Shown: piece by piece, positions 41,310-49,921 of the stretch
How the letters are laid out: each line of letters opens with the position of its first letter
Position numbering within the stretch: position 1 is the stretch's first letter
Assembly (NCBI GenBank): GCA_040902885.1
Contig: JBBDWK010000052.1
Location: 1 to 64,000 of the forward strand
Length of the DNA: 64,000 nucleotides
Direction: 5' to 3'
DNA from: JBBDWK01 sp040902885
Lineage (GTDB): Bacteria; Acidobacteriota; Terriglobia; Bryobacterales; Bryobacteraceae
Notes under the pieces: model-generated
What the model saw: only the letters and a program-made list of their open reading frames with translations
Database searches by the model: none
What the model was told of the DNA's origin: nothing
Program-made: the position numbers and the translations under genes

Positions 41310-41334
41310 ATTGTACTTCGCAAGCCGAGTGCCA
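41310..41334 (-). promoter_or_regulatory. Sigma-54 (-24/-12) promoter core of the efflux operon
   Basis: TGGCAC-N5-TTGC is a perfect -24/-12 core (TGGCAC at 41329-41334, TTGC at 41320-41323). With the -12 base at 41320, transcription would begin near 41308, about 5 bases before the ATG at 41303. A TACAAT (41310-41315) also lies 6 bases before the ATG, so a sigma-70 leaderless start is an alternative or overlapping promoter. Confidence 0.65.
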
Positions 41335-41456
41335 TGCCCCCGAACGCCGCTAACCGATTGGTTTCAAAATCCCTCGCTCTATGCGAGAATGGCGGTCTTC
41401 GAGCCGCCTGTCCGCTTATGGGATTCGCTGTCCCAGAAGCGAGAGCCGCCTGCCCT

Positions 41457-42101
41457 ATGCAGATCCGCCCAGCCAGCGATCACTCGCTCCTGGTTGTTTT
41501 GGGAGAGGGGATTTCGCGCGAAATCCACCTCCGGGTGCTCCGGCTCGTGCAATTGCTGGCGGGCAGTCCCCCGCCAGGCCTGGTGGATCTGCACCCTGCC
41601 TATGCCTCTGTGCTGGTGCGCTTTAACCCTATTGTTACCAGCCGCGATGCATTGGAGCGCGAAGTGCGCGAAAGGGTGGCCGATCTCGACGAAGCCCCCG
41701 CTCCCGAGCCGCGAATTGTCGAGATTCCGGTACGCTACGGAGGCGCGGAAGGCCCGGATCTGGAGGACGTTGCGCGCCTTTCGGAGTTGAGCATGGAGGA
41801 AGTGGTGCGCCTCCACAGCGAGGGCGATTATCTGGTCTACTTTCTTGGTTTCTCGCCCGGCTTTCCCTACCTGGGAGGAATGTCGCCGCGCCTTGCGGTC
41901 CCACGGCTGGAGGTTCCCCGAAGCGAGACCCCCGCCGGCAGCGTGGCCATCGGAGGCTCCCAAACCGGGGTGTATCCGCTGAAATCGCCGGGAGGCTGGC
42001 GGATCGTCGGGCGGACGCCGCTTTCGCTGTTCTCGCTGGAGCGCGATCCGCCCGTCCTGCTCCGCATGGGCGACCGCGTGCGTTTCGTGCCGCTGCCATG
42101 A
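41457..42101 (+). CDS. pxpB: 5-oxoprolinase subunit B (KipI family)
   Basis: A 214-aa protein beginning MQIRPASDHSLLVVLGE, matching the KipI/PxpB N-terminus. Family motifs: VDLHPAYASVLVRF, VEIPVRYGG, LVYFLGFSPGFPYLGGM, PRSETPAGSVAIGGSQTGVYPLKSPGGWRIVGRTP. With PxpA and PxpC it forms the ATP-dependent 5-oxoprolinase that opens pyroglutamate to glutamate. The ATG at 41457 is preferred since it aligns with family starts; an in-frame ATG at 41418 is possible. It overlaps pxpC by four bases (ATGA). Confidence 0.94.
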   Translation: MQIRPASDHSLLVVLGEGISREIHLRVLRLVQLLAGSPPPGLVDLHPAYASVLVRFNPIVTSRDALEREVRERVADLDEAPAPEPRIVEIPVRYGGAEGPDLEDVARLSELSMEEVVRLHSEGDYLVYFLGFSPGFPYLGGMSPRLAVPRLEVPRSETPAGSVAIGGSQTGVYPLKSPGGWRIVGRTPLSLFSLERDPPVLLRMGDRVRFVPLP

Positions 42102-42994
42102 ACCTGCGAGTGGTCTCGCCCGGCTTCCAGACCCACGTCCAGGACCTGGGCCGTTTCGGCTACACCGGCCTGGGCATCTCGGCGTCGGGAGCGGCCGATA
42201 CAATCTCGCTGCGCGCCGGCAACCTGCTGGTGGGCAATCCGGAAAACGCGCCGGCGCTGGAGATGACGCTGGTGGGCGGGGCTTTCGAATTCGATGGCGA
42301 CGCCGTCGTCGCCATCACCGGCTCGGACTTCGGCGCGTCGGTTCCAGCATGGCGTGCCGTGAACTGCCGGGCCGGGGAGACTTTAAGATTGGGGGCGGCA
42401 CGTTCGGGAGCGCGCTGTTACCTGTGCATTCAGGGCGGAATCGATGTGCCGCAAGTGCTCGGCAGCGCATCCACTCACTTATCGAGCGGAATCGGAGGCT
42501 TCGAAGGGCGTGCACTGCGCAAAGGCGATGTATTGAGGATTGGGATGAATTCCGGCCCGGTGCAGCGCAAGGTTCCCAAGCTGCTTCCGGACACGCTTTC
42601 CCGAAAAGCCCTCCGCGTGACTCCGGGGCTTCAGGCGGGCTGGTTTCCGGACGCGGCGTTGTGCGGACCAACGTGGCGGGTCACGGAGGAATCGAGCCGC
42701 ATGGGCCTGCGCTTGAGCGGGCCGCGAATTTTGCCGCACACGCCCCAAGAGCTGCTCACCGAAGGCGTCTCCGTGGGAGCGATCCAGGTTCCTTCCGGAG
42801 GTCAGCCGATTATTCTGTTCGTTGAGCACCAGACCACGGGCGGCTACCCGAAAATCGCCAATGTGATCTCGGCCGATCTGCCCGTGGTGGGTCAATTGCG
42901 GCCGCGCGACGAAGTGCGCTTCGAGCCGGTGGGGTTCGACGAGGCGCGCAGACTCCTGCTGGAACAGGAGGAGGCCATTCTTGCGCTGGCTTAA
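42098..42994 (+). CDS. pxpC: 5-oxoprolinase subunit C (biotin-dependent carboxyltransferase-like)
   Basis: A 298-aa protein starting MNLRVVSPGFQTHVQDLGRFGYTGLGISASGAAD, a hallmark of the PxpC/KipA family. Other signatures: LVGNPENAPALEMTL, ARSGARCYLCIQGGIDVPQVLGS, LTEGVSVGAIQVPSGGQPIILFVEHQTTGGYPKIANVI. Partner of PxpB in the catalytic complex. Ends 14 bases into the MFS transporter gene, which uses the GGAGGAGG inside the pxpC end as its ribosome-binding site. Confidence 0.95.
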   Translation: MNLRVVSPGFQTHVQDLGRFGYTGLGISASGAADTISLRAGNLLVGNPENAPALEMTLVGGAFEFDGDAVVAITGSDFGASVPAWRAVNCRAGETLRLGAARSGARCYLCIQGGIDVPQVLGSASTHLSSGIGGFEGRALRKGDVLRIGMNSGPVQRKVPKLLPDTLSRKALRVTPGLQAGWFPDAALCGPTWRVTEESSRMGLRLSGPRILPHTPQELLTEGVSVGAIQVPSGGQPIILFVEHQTTGGYPKIANVISADLPVVGQLRPRDEVRFEPVGFDEARRLLLEQEEAILALA

Positions 42995-44198
42995 GACCAT
43001 CACGCGCGAGCAGTGGAAAGTCCTCGCGGCGGCGCAACTTGGCTGGATGCTGGACGCGATGGACGTGATGCTCTATGCCTTCGCGCTCACGGCCATCCGC
43101 GAAGAATTCGCGTTGTCCTCGGCGCAATCCGGAGCGGTGCAGTCGATAACGCTGCTCGCGTCGGCGTTCGGCGGCGTCTTGTTCGGCATACTCGCCGACC
43201 GCATCGGCCGCGCTCGCGCTTTAATCTATTCGATTCTGACGTACTCAATTTTCACGGGCATGACGGCGACGGCCGGAAGCGTCGCCGCGCTGCTGTTCTG
43301 GCGGGCGCTGGTGGGAATCGGGCTGGGTGGAGAGTGGTCGGCCGGATCGGTGCTGGTGGCCGAAAGCTGGCCGGCCGAGCATCGCGGGAAGGCCATCGGA
43401 TTCATGCAGTCGGGCTGGGCGATCGGCTACATGATCGCGGCGTTGATCTCGGCGCCTGTGCTCACTCATTTCGGGTGGCGGTGGTTGTTCGCGGCGGGCG
43501 TGCTCCCCGCGCTGCTCACGCTGTGGATTCGCCGCAACGTGCCCGAGCCGGAGATCTGGAGGCGCACCCGGCGGGAAGCACGGACCGAGTCGCTGGGTGT
43601 CATCTTCCGGCCGCCGCTGCTCCGGAATACGGTTGTCGCGACGCTGCTCGCCACCAGTCTGCTCATCGCCTACTGGGGTCTGTTCACCTGGGTGCCCACG
43701 TATCTCTCGAGCCCCATCGAGCGCGGCGGCGCGGGCTTGACCCTGTTCCAATCCGCGGCATGGATTCTGCCTATGCAAACGGGAGCGTTTCTCGGCTACA
43801 TCCTGTTCGGCATACTGGCGGATCGCTTCGGAAGGCGTCCCGTCTTCCTGGTCTTCGTGCTCGGAGCGGCTCTGCTGGTTCCTCTCTATGGCACGATGGG
43901 CGAGAACGAATCCCTGTTGCTGGCGCTGGGACCGTTCCTCGGGTTCTTCGGCCACGGCTACTTCAGCGTATTCGGCGCGATGCTCGCGGAGCTGTTTCCC
44001 TCCGGCGTGCGCGGCGCGGCGCAGGGCTTGTGCTATAACTGCGGCCGGGCGGTGAGCGCGTTCGCTCCCATGGGCGTTGGAGCGCTGGCTGACCGCAGCG
44101 GCATCGGTACGGCGCTTGCTGCCGTCTCGGTATTTTACGTAGTGGGTGCGGGACTCATTCTGCTGCTGCCCGAGACGCGCGGAGGAAAGCTCCAGTGA
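42981..44198 (+). CDS. MFS transporter, probable 5-oxoproline importer
   Basis: A 405-aa major facilitator with about 12 membrane helices. TM1 has LGWMLDAMDVMLYAFALTAI, typical of the aromatic-acid/sialic-acid-type sugar-and-acid symporters. The loop 2-3 motif is GILADRIGRARALIYS and its duplicate is GILADRFGRRPVFLVF. It starts at TTG (42981) with a strong AGGAGGAGG upstream and overlaps both pxpC and pxpA. Being inserted between oxoprolinase subunits strongly suggests that it imports 5-oxoproline or a related pyrrolidone acid; this is inference from context. Confidence 0.85.
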   Translation: MRWLKTITREQWKVLAAAQLGWMLDAMDVMLYAFALTAIREEFALSSAQSGAVQSITLLASAFGGVLFGILADRIGRARALIYSILTYSIFTGMTATAGSVAALLFWRALVGIGLGGEWSAGSVLVAESWPAEHRGKAIGFMQSGWAIGYMIAALISAPVLTHFGWRWLFAAGVLPALLTLWIRRNVPEPEIWRRTRREARTESLGVIFRPPLLRNTVVATLLATSLLIAYWGLFTWVPTYLSSPIERGGAGLTLFQSAAWILPMQTGAFLGYILFGILADRFGRRPVFLVFVLGAALLVPLYGTMGENESLLLALGPFLGFFGHGYFSVFGAMLAELFPSGVRGAAQGLCYNCGRAVSAFAPMGVGALADRSGIGTALAAVSVFYVVGAGLILLLPETRGGKLQ

Positions 44199-44878
44199 TC
44201 GACTTGAACTGCGACATGGGCGAGATGCAGGGCGAAGAGCGTCTCTACGAGTACATCACTTCGGCCAACATCGCCTGCGGCGGACATGCGGGCGACGCGA
44301 AGACCATGCAGGATGCGGTAGCGCTTGCCAGGAAGTGGAACGTGGCAGTGGGCGCCCATCCAGGGTATCCGGACCGGGAGAACTTCGGCCGTCTCGATAT
44401 GCGGCTGACGGCCGAAGAGATCGAGCAAACCGTTTTCGAACAGGTGAGCGCGCTGGCAGGCATCGCCGAACCGGCGCATGTGAAACCGCACGGAGCGCTT
44501 TACAACCGCGCGGCGCGAGACAGTGAGACGGCCGCCGCCATTGCCCGTGGCGTCGGGAGATGGAGCCGCGAACCGATTCTGGTGGGGCTTGCGGATTCGG
44601 TCATGCTGGATGTCTGGCGGGAGATGGGGTTCCGCGTGGCGGCGGAGGGATTCGCCGACCGGCGCTACGAACCGGACGGAAGCCTTCGTTCGCGAGCTTT
44701 TCAGGACGCGCTCATCGCCGATCCCGCGGAAGCTGCCCGGCAGGCGCTGCGCCTCGCCCGCGAAGGCCGGGTAAACACGATTTGCGTTCACGGAGACACT
44801 CCCGGAGCGGCCGGCATCCTCGCGGCCGTGCATGCCTGTTTGCAAGAGCACGGGCTCCTGGCGCACAGGAAGGCGTAA
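44195..44878 (+). CDS. pxpA: 5-oxoprolinase subunit A (LamB/YcsF family)
   Basis: A 227-aa protein starting MIDLNCDMGE with the LamB/YcsF signatures SANIACGGHAGDAKTM, VGAHPGYPDRENFGR, HVKPHGALYNRAARD, EGFADRRYEPDGSLRSR and ICVHGDTPGA. It completes the PxpABC 5-oxoprolinase. Start GTG at 44195 with GGAGGA ribosome-binding site, overlapping the MFS stop (GTGA). Followed by repeat elements rather than a further gene of this operon. Confidence 0.95.
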   Translation: MIDLNCDMGEMQGEERLYEYITSANIACGGHAGDAKTMQDAVALARKWNVAVGAHPGYPDRENFGRLDMRLTAEEIEQTVFEQVSALAGIAEPAHVKPHGALYNRAARDSETAAAIARGVGRWSREPILVGLADSVMLDVWREMGFRVAAEGFADRRYEPDGSLRSRAFQDALIADPAEAARQALRLAREGRVNTICVHGDTPGAAGILAAVHACLQEHGLLAHRKA

Positions 44879-44889
44879 GGACGGGTTCC

Positions 44890-44906
44890 GAGCCGCGCTC
44901 GTAAGT
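44890..44906. repeat. Half copy of family A palindrome
   Basis: GAGCCGCGCTCGTAAG matches one arm of the 34318-34373 repeat. No complementary arm is visible nearby. It lies just after the pxpA stop. Confidence 0.5.
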
Positions 44907-44928
44907 AACTTGAAGTTTCAGGCGTGTG

Positions 44929-45093
44929 GTGGGGTGGGCTTTCAGCCCGCCACCGGACTTCAGTCCGGCTTCCGACAGTTGGGTGATGCGAATGGGAGCG
45001 CAGGGCACCCGCAATTGTGTCGCAAGCGGCAGGCGGGACGGCAACCGGACAGGCCGGACTGAAGTCCGGCGGCGGGCTGAAAGCCCACCCCAC
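44929..45093. repeat. 165-bp cruciform element, family B
   Basis: The 41-base arms 44929-44969 and 45053-45093 are inverted copies with one mismatch, each holding two smaller hairpins (GGGCTttcAGCCC and CCGGACttcaGTCCGG). The 83-base interior shows no gene. The element fills the space between the converging pxpA and TPR genes, and looks like a miniature non-autonomous mobile element or a bidirectional transcription stop. Confidence 0.8.
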
Positions 45094-45105
45094 TCAAGGG
45101 CCTCG

Positions 45106-46530
45106 CTATTGCTGGACGCTCTTCTTCCGCTCCTGCGAGATGGCCAGCGCTTTCCGCGCCTTCTCGGTCTCTCCCAGCTTTTGATAACTCGTGCCGAGCA
45201 GGTAGTGCAGCCTTCCGTCGGGATCGTCGGGCGCGGCTTCGAGAACTGACACCGCCTCGGCCGTTTGTCCCAGGCGAATGAGACATTGCGCCAGATACAG
45301 GCGCGACTGCGAATCGCCCGCCACCGTTTCGAGTGCGCCGCGAAGATAGGGCAGCGCTTTTTCCTCCCGGCCCTGGGTGGCGTGCATCTCTCCCAGCAAC
45401 GCCATCAGGCGCGGATTGCGCGGCTCCATTGACAGAGCCTGCTCGTAGAGCGGCGCGGCCTCATCGAAGCGGCCGAGCTTGCACAGAAACTTGCCGTACC
45501 GCACGCGGGCTTCGAGATCCGCGCCTCCGGTTTCGAGCGCCCGGCGATAGGCTTGGCCGGCCGCTTCGTCGTTCCCGTTCTGCTCGTCGATCTGTGCCCC
45601 GATCAGCAACAACAGCGCGGAGCCGGGCGCGGCCGAGCCAAGCCGGTTCACGGCGGCTTGCCCCAACTGCTTGGCAATGCGGAACGACCAGTACGTGTGT
45701 CGCGGTTCGGTTGCCGGAGCAGCCGCGAGGAGGGCTTTCGTCGCCGCGGCGAATTCACCTTGCCGCGCCCTACAGAGGGCGTCCGCATAGGCTGCCGGGG
45801 CCTCCCGGCAATCGTCGCTTGGGCCGCCTTCGTGGCGCCGCAGGCTGGCCTGTGCTTCCGGGGCTTGCGGACGGAGCGCGATGGCCTCGCGAATCTGCCG
45901 GCCGGCCAGCTCGCGGTCGGCTGCGGAAAGCAGCTCTTCGGCCGAAAGGATGAGATAGAAGTACTTTGCCTTCGGATCGTCCGAAAGCCGCTTCATCGAC
46001 TGCCGGCTCAACTGCAGGTAGGATTCGGCGAGGTGAAAGTAGAGATTGGCGTCATTCCCCTGTCTGAGTTGGGCGGCGTAGTGGAGGGCGGCACGGGCGT
46101 AGTCGTTGAGCTGGTAATGCGCGCTCGCAAGGTGGGAAAGCGCCTCGGCGCTCTCTGGCTCGCTCTTGAGATAAAGGTCGAGAGCCTGGACCGCCTCGCG
46201 ATACGCGCCGCTATGGTGGTAGGAAGCGCCGCGAAACAGGTGCGCCGAGGTCAGATTGCCGTCGTGCCGCAGGGCCTCCCCTAGAACATCGATGGCTTCG
46301 CGGTACTTGCGCTGCGAGTAGTAGACCAGGCCGAGGTTCAACTCGGCCGATGCCCAGTGCGGGCGGATGGTCAGGACCTCCTTATATAACCGCTCCGCCT
46401 CGTGGAGGTTCTCGCGCCGTTCGGCGTCCTGGGCCCGCGCAACCAGTTCGCGCAGCCGATCATCGGGCGACTGGCAGAGCGCGACCGCGGCGGACAGAAG
46501 GACCAAGGCTCCAAATCCGCTTGCTGACAC
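45106..46530 (-). CDS. Secreted tetratricopeptide-repeat protein
   Basis: A 474-aa protein. Start GTG at 46530-46528, overlapping the TAG of the TonB receptor gene (TAGTG), so it would be translated by coupling. Signal peptide MSASGFGALVLLSAAVALCQS. TPR-type helices fill the rest (AERLYKEVLTIRPHWASAELNLGL, REAIDVLGEALRHDGNLTSAHLFRG, PLYEQALSMEPRNPRLMALLGEMHATQG), about 8-10 repeats, ending with a basic ERKKSVQQ tail. A longer frame upstream runs inside the receptor gene and is rejected. Likely an adaptor of the adjacent receptor. Confidence 0.82.
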   Translation of the reverse strand: MSASGFGALVLLSAAVALCQSPDDRLRELVARAQDAERRENLHEAERLYKEVLTIRPHWASAELNLGLVYYSQRKYREAIDVLGEALRHDGNLTSAHLFRGASYHHSGAYREAVQALDLYLKSEPESAEALSHLASAHYQLNDYARAALHYAAQLRQGNDANLYFHLAESYLQLSRQSMKRLSDDPKAKYFYLILSAEELLSAADRELAGRQIREAIALRPQAPEAQASLRRHEGGPSDDCREAPAAYADALCRARQGEFAAATKALLAAAPATEPRHTYWSFRIAKQLGQAAVNRLGSAAPGSALLLLIGAQIDEQNGNDEAAGQAYRRALETGGADLEARVRYGKFLCKLGRFDEAAPLYEQALSMEPRNPRLMALLGEMHATQGREEKALPYLRGALETVAGDSQSRLYLAQCLIRLGQTAEAVSVLEAAPDDPDGRLHYLLGTSYQKLGETEKARKALAISQERKKSVQQ

Positions 46531-49500
46531 TAGAAGACGAACTTCAAGCCCGCCTGCATCTGCCGGGCTGTGCCGGCCGCCAGGATCACGCCGGTTACCG
46601 CGAGCCCCTGAGTCGTATTCGGATTGTTGAAGTTCACGTGGTTGGGTGCGTTGAACATCTCCCAGCGGAACTGCAAGTATTTCGATTCGCTGACGTAGAA
46701 GTTCTTCATCAGGCCCAGATCCATGCTGTGCAAGCCGGGTCCGTCCAACACCCCGAGGCCGCCCGTCCCAAACTGAGTCCGATTGGGAGCGCCGAAAGCA
46801 GCGGGATTGAACCATTGCGCGGCGGTAGGGCTCGAAACCGCCGGGTCGCCGATCAGGTTGGCGCGCGTATTGCGGCCGTTTCCAAGTGTCGCGCCGGGAG
46901 TGATGACGGTCAGCGGGGATCCCGACGTGAAGTTGTAAATGCCGCTGAGCTGCCATCCTCCCAGTAGTGCGTTGCCCACCGGATGAATGCCGCTCATAAA
47001 GCGGCGCCCTTTGCCAAATGGAAGCTCATACACCGTGTTGATGGTTAGGATATGCCGGCGATCGAAGTTGGAGCGGCCCCGATTATAGCCCTGGGGCGCG
47101 AATGGCTCGGCCGCATCCCAGACCGCCGTCCCCACCCCATCCAGCAGGTGTTTGCCCCATGCGTAAGACGTCGTGAACAGCAGGCCGCCGGTGAAGCGGC
47201 GCTCCCACTTCACTTGCATCGAGTTGTACCAGGTCCGGCCCAAGTTGTCATAGAGAGTAATTCCGGCAAATCCCGAGTACGGCCGCGCCGCCTGCAAGTT
47301 GGTATAGTTTCCTGGCGCCACCTCGTTGAGCGGGTTGGCTGCAATCACGTCGACTACGCGGTTACCGACGTAAGAAATCGTGAGGGCCGAACTCAGCGGC
47401 ATGGAGCGCTGCACCGAAATGTTCCATTCGTGCGCTTTTTGAATTCCGACGTCGTGCGCGGCGGCGGAGACGCCCGGGAACAGAAAGACCGTCGGGTCGC
47501 CCGAGAAAGCATTTTCCCATCGCTGCAAGGACGATGCCGTGAAGCTGGGATTTTCAAAGTTCCAGAACGGCGGCCCGACAATAGCCGAGGCAGTGATGTT
47601 GCCGATGAAGCTGCTTCCGAAAATTCCGTAGCCGCCCCGGATCACCCAGTCGCCCGCAAACTTCGGCCGGTAAGCGACGCCCACCCGCGGCGAGACATAG
47701 GTCCGAGGCTCGAACAGGCCGCGCGGAGCGCCCACTTGGGAAGCGGGAACCCAAAGCCCTTCCGTCGCCTTGGCCACGAACTGGGCCACCGGCTGCGACG
47801 TGAGGTCCACCTGCCCGTTCGAGTCCTCGCCGGCCAGCGCCTTTCCGATTGCGGGGTCGAAGCTGGTCACGTTGCCGCGCACGGCCCGCTTGGCGTGCCA
47901 CCGGTCCAGGCGCAGTCCCAGGTTCAGCGTCAGTTCCGGGCTGACCTTCCAGGCATCCTGAATGTAGTACGCGGAGTACGGCGAATGCTTCATGCCGAAG
48001 GTCTGGAGCGGAAAGTTCCGCCCGGCCGAACTGGTGTAGCCCAGCAGGTAATCGGCGAAGCCGTCGCCGGAATACTGGCCGTTGAAGGTGAAGTTTCCAC
48101 GGGCGGCGAAGGAAGCGTGCTCCCCGAATGTGGTGCGGTCGTTCAGTTCGGCCCCCAGATTGATAGTGTGTTTGCCGCGGATCAGAGCTAAGGAACCTTT
48201 CGCATTCTTGGCTTCCATCCAAAGGCGGCCGGGGTTGCCCCACGGCGCGTTGAAACCGGTATAACCGGTGAACGCCACGGTCGGCAGACCGGTGGACCCT
48301 GCACGCCCTTCGGTTTGGAAACCCTGAATGCCGGCCTGCTCGGTCAGATTGTCGATTCCAACCACCGGCGATCGGAACCGGTTGAACGAATTCATGTAAT
48401 TCGCTCCCGCGGTGAAGAGCGTCGTAGGCGTAATGGTGTAGTTGTAGTTCAAGCCCACGTTGTGCTGGCGGGTGTTGTTGGTCTGCGCGACCTCCGGCCG
48501 GTAATCGGGATTGGTCAGAGTATTGTCGTACACAATCCAGCGGCCGTAGATGCGCTGCTTGTCGGTAATCTGATGGTCGATGCGGCCGGTGCCTTCGTAG
48601 GAATTGTCCGGCACGGGAGCCACGGAGCGAAAGCGCCCGTCCGCGCTGTTGGGAAGCAAAATGTGCGGGAAGAAGAACTGCGAAGACGATGCGATACGAG
48701 ACTCGGGAATTCGATTGTTCGCGAACGGCTGGTTGTTCAGGGGATCGACGATGTTCCTCGAAAGGCTGGAGAAGTCTCCCTGCAGCATGCTGGGAGCGAC
48801 GGTGACTGAGTTGAAGATGCGCTCCTGGCGGATTGTGTTGCCCTCAAAGCTGGCGAAGAAGAAGGTTCTGTTCCTGAGGACCGGGCCGCCCAATGTGGCG
48901 CCGAACTGGTTCCGGGACAGCTTCGGTTTTCTAGCGCCGGGAGTTTTGGCGAAGGTATTGAAGGCGTCCAGCTTCTCGTTTCGTAAAAATTCCCACGCGG
49001 TTCCGTGGAACTCGTTCGTGCCGGATTTGGTCAGCATCAAAACCTGCAAGGGATTGCGGCCGTGCTCGGCACTGAAGCTGCTGGTTTCCACGCTGAACTC
49101 GGCGATGGTGTCCACGTTCGGCACGGCCATGCCGCGCTCGTCCATGCCGGCATTGGCGTTCAGCCCGTCAAGCTGGAATTCGGTCTGGTCGTCGCGCCCG
49201 CCCACGCCCTGCACGGTAGACCCCCGCTCGGGGCCACCGCGGCCCAAAAATCGCATCCCGGGCACCAGGCTCACCAGTTGGACCGGATTCCTTCCGTTCA
49301 GCGGCAGGTCGCGAATTTGTTTCTGTTCCACCACGCCGGCCACCGAGCTCTTGTCGGTCTGAATCAGCTCCACCGACGCCTCCACGGAAACCTGTTCGGA
49401 AACGTCGCCGACCTGCAGAACGGGCGAGAGGCGCTTGCGTTCTCCGACCGTCAATTCCGCGCGAGTCACCTGCCAGGTTTTGAACCCCGTCAGGGAGACG

Positions 49501-49745
49501 GTGACGGAATACGGGCCGATGGGCAGCGCCGGAACGTCGAAAATACCGGCGTCGTTGGTAGTGGTCGATTTCTTGAGTCCGGTGTCCAGGTTGGTGACCG
49601 TTACAGCGGCTCAGGAAACCACGGCGCCGGTCGGATCGGAGACCACGCCCAGAATGGAGCCGTCCGATCCCACCTGCGCCATCATGCTGAAGGACAGCAG
49701 CAATGCCAAGACCGGCATCGCGATTTTTTGCAGTGATATTCTCAT
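46530..49745 (-). pseudogene. TonB-dependent receptor with carboxypeptidase-regulatory domain, interrupted by TGA
   Basis: Reading from the ATG at 49745 gives a signal peptide (KIAMPVLALLLSFSMMAQ), then a carboxypeptidase-regulatory/Cna-B-like domain beginning GSILGVVSDPTGAVVS. In-frame codon 45 is TGA (49613-49611), where relatives have Gly (..PGA.VTVTNLDTG). The frame then continues without shift: VTVTNLDTGLKKSTTTNDAG, a plug domain (LPLNGRNPVQLVSLVPG) and the 22-strand barrel ending LKFVF. GTG at 49469 would allow restart but without a signal peptide, so the product would not reach the outer membrane. Either a recent nonsense mutation or a sequencing error. Total 1072 codons. Confidence 0.8.
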
Positions 49746-49847
49746 CCGGCTAACCTCCCGTCGATGGTCAATTGTTTAGCCGCGGCTTCCGCCTGTCAAG
49801 GCTTCCGCTCACAATTCGTCCATGCCATTGGACGGCCGACCGTTCCT

Positions 49848-49912
49848 TCGCAGGCTGAAGCCCGCGCCACCTTCGCCGTGGATGGCAGAGTGGCGCGGGC
49901 TTCAGCCTGCGA
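49848..49912. repeat. Inverted repeat of the family B type
   Basis: The 23-base arms 49848-49870 and 49890-49912 are exact inverted copies (CGCAGGCTGAAGCCCGCGCC and complement) around a 19-base loop. The CGGGCTTCAGCC core resembles the hairpins in the 165-bp element at 44929-45093. It lies just 9 bases after the DUF1501 gene stop. Confidence 0.75.
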
Positions 49913-49921
49913 CCTGGAATG

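Noticed and set aside
39321..41456. Long plus-strand open frame leading into pxpB
   Set aside because: It lies opposite the membrane fusion and ATPase genes and has no protein family character; only the last 214 codons (from 41457) are the real PxpB.
46531..46956. N-terminal extension of the TPR protein
   Set aside because: Lies inside the TonB receptor gene in another frame; the GTG at 46530 with a signal peptide right after it is a better start.
49611..49613. TGA in the receptor gene read as selenocysteine
   Set aside because: The position is a surface loop Gly in a beta domain of relatives, no SECIS-like hairpin was seen after it, and the family is not known for selenocysteine.
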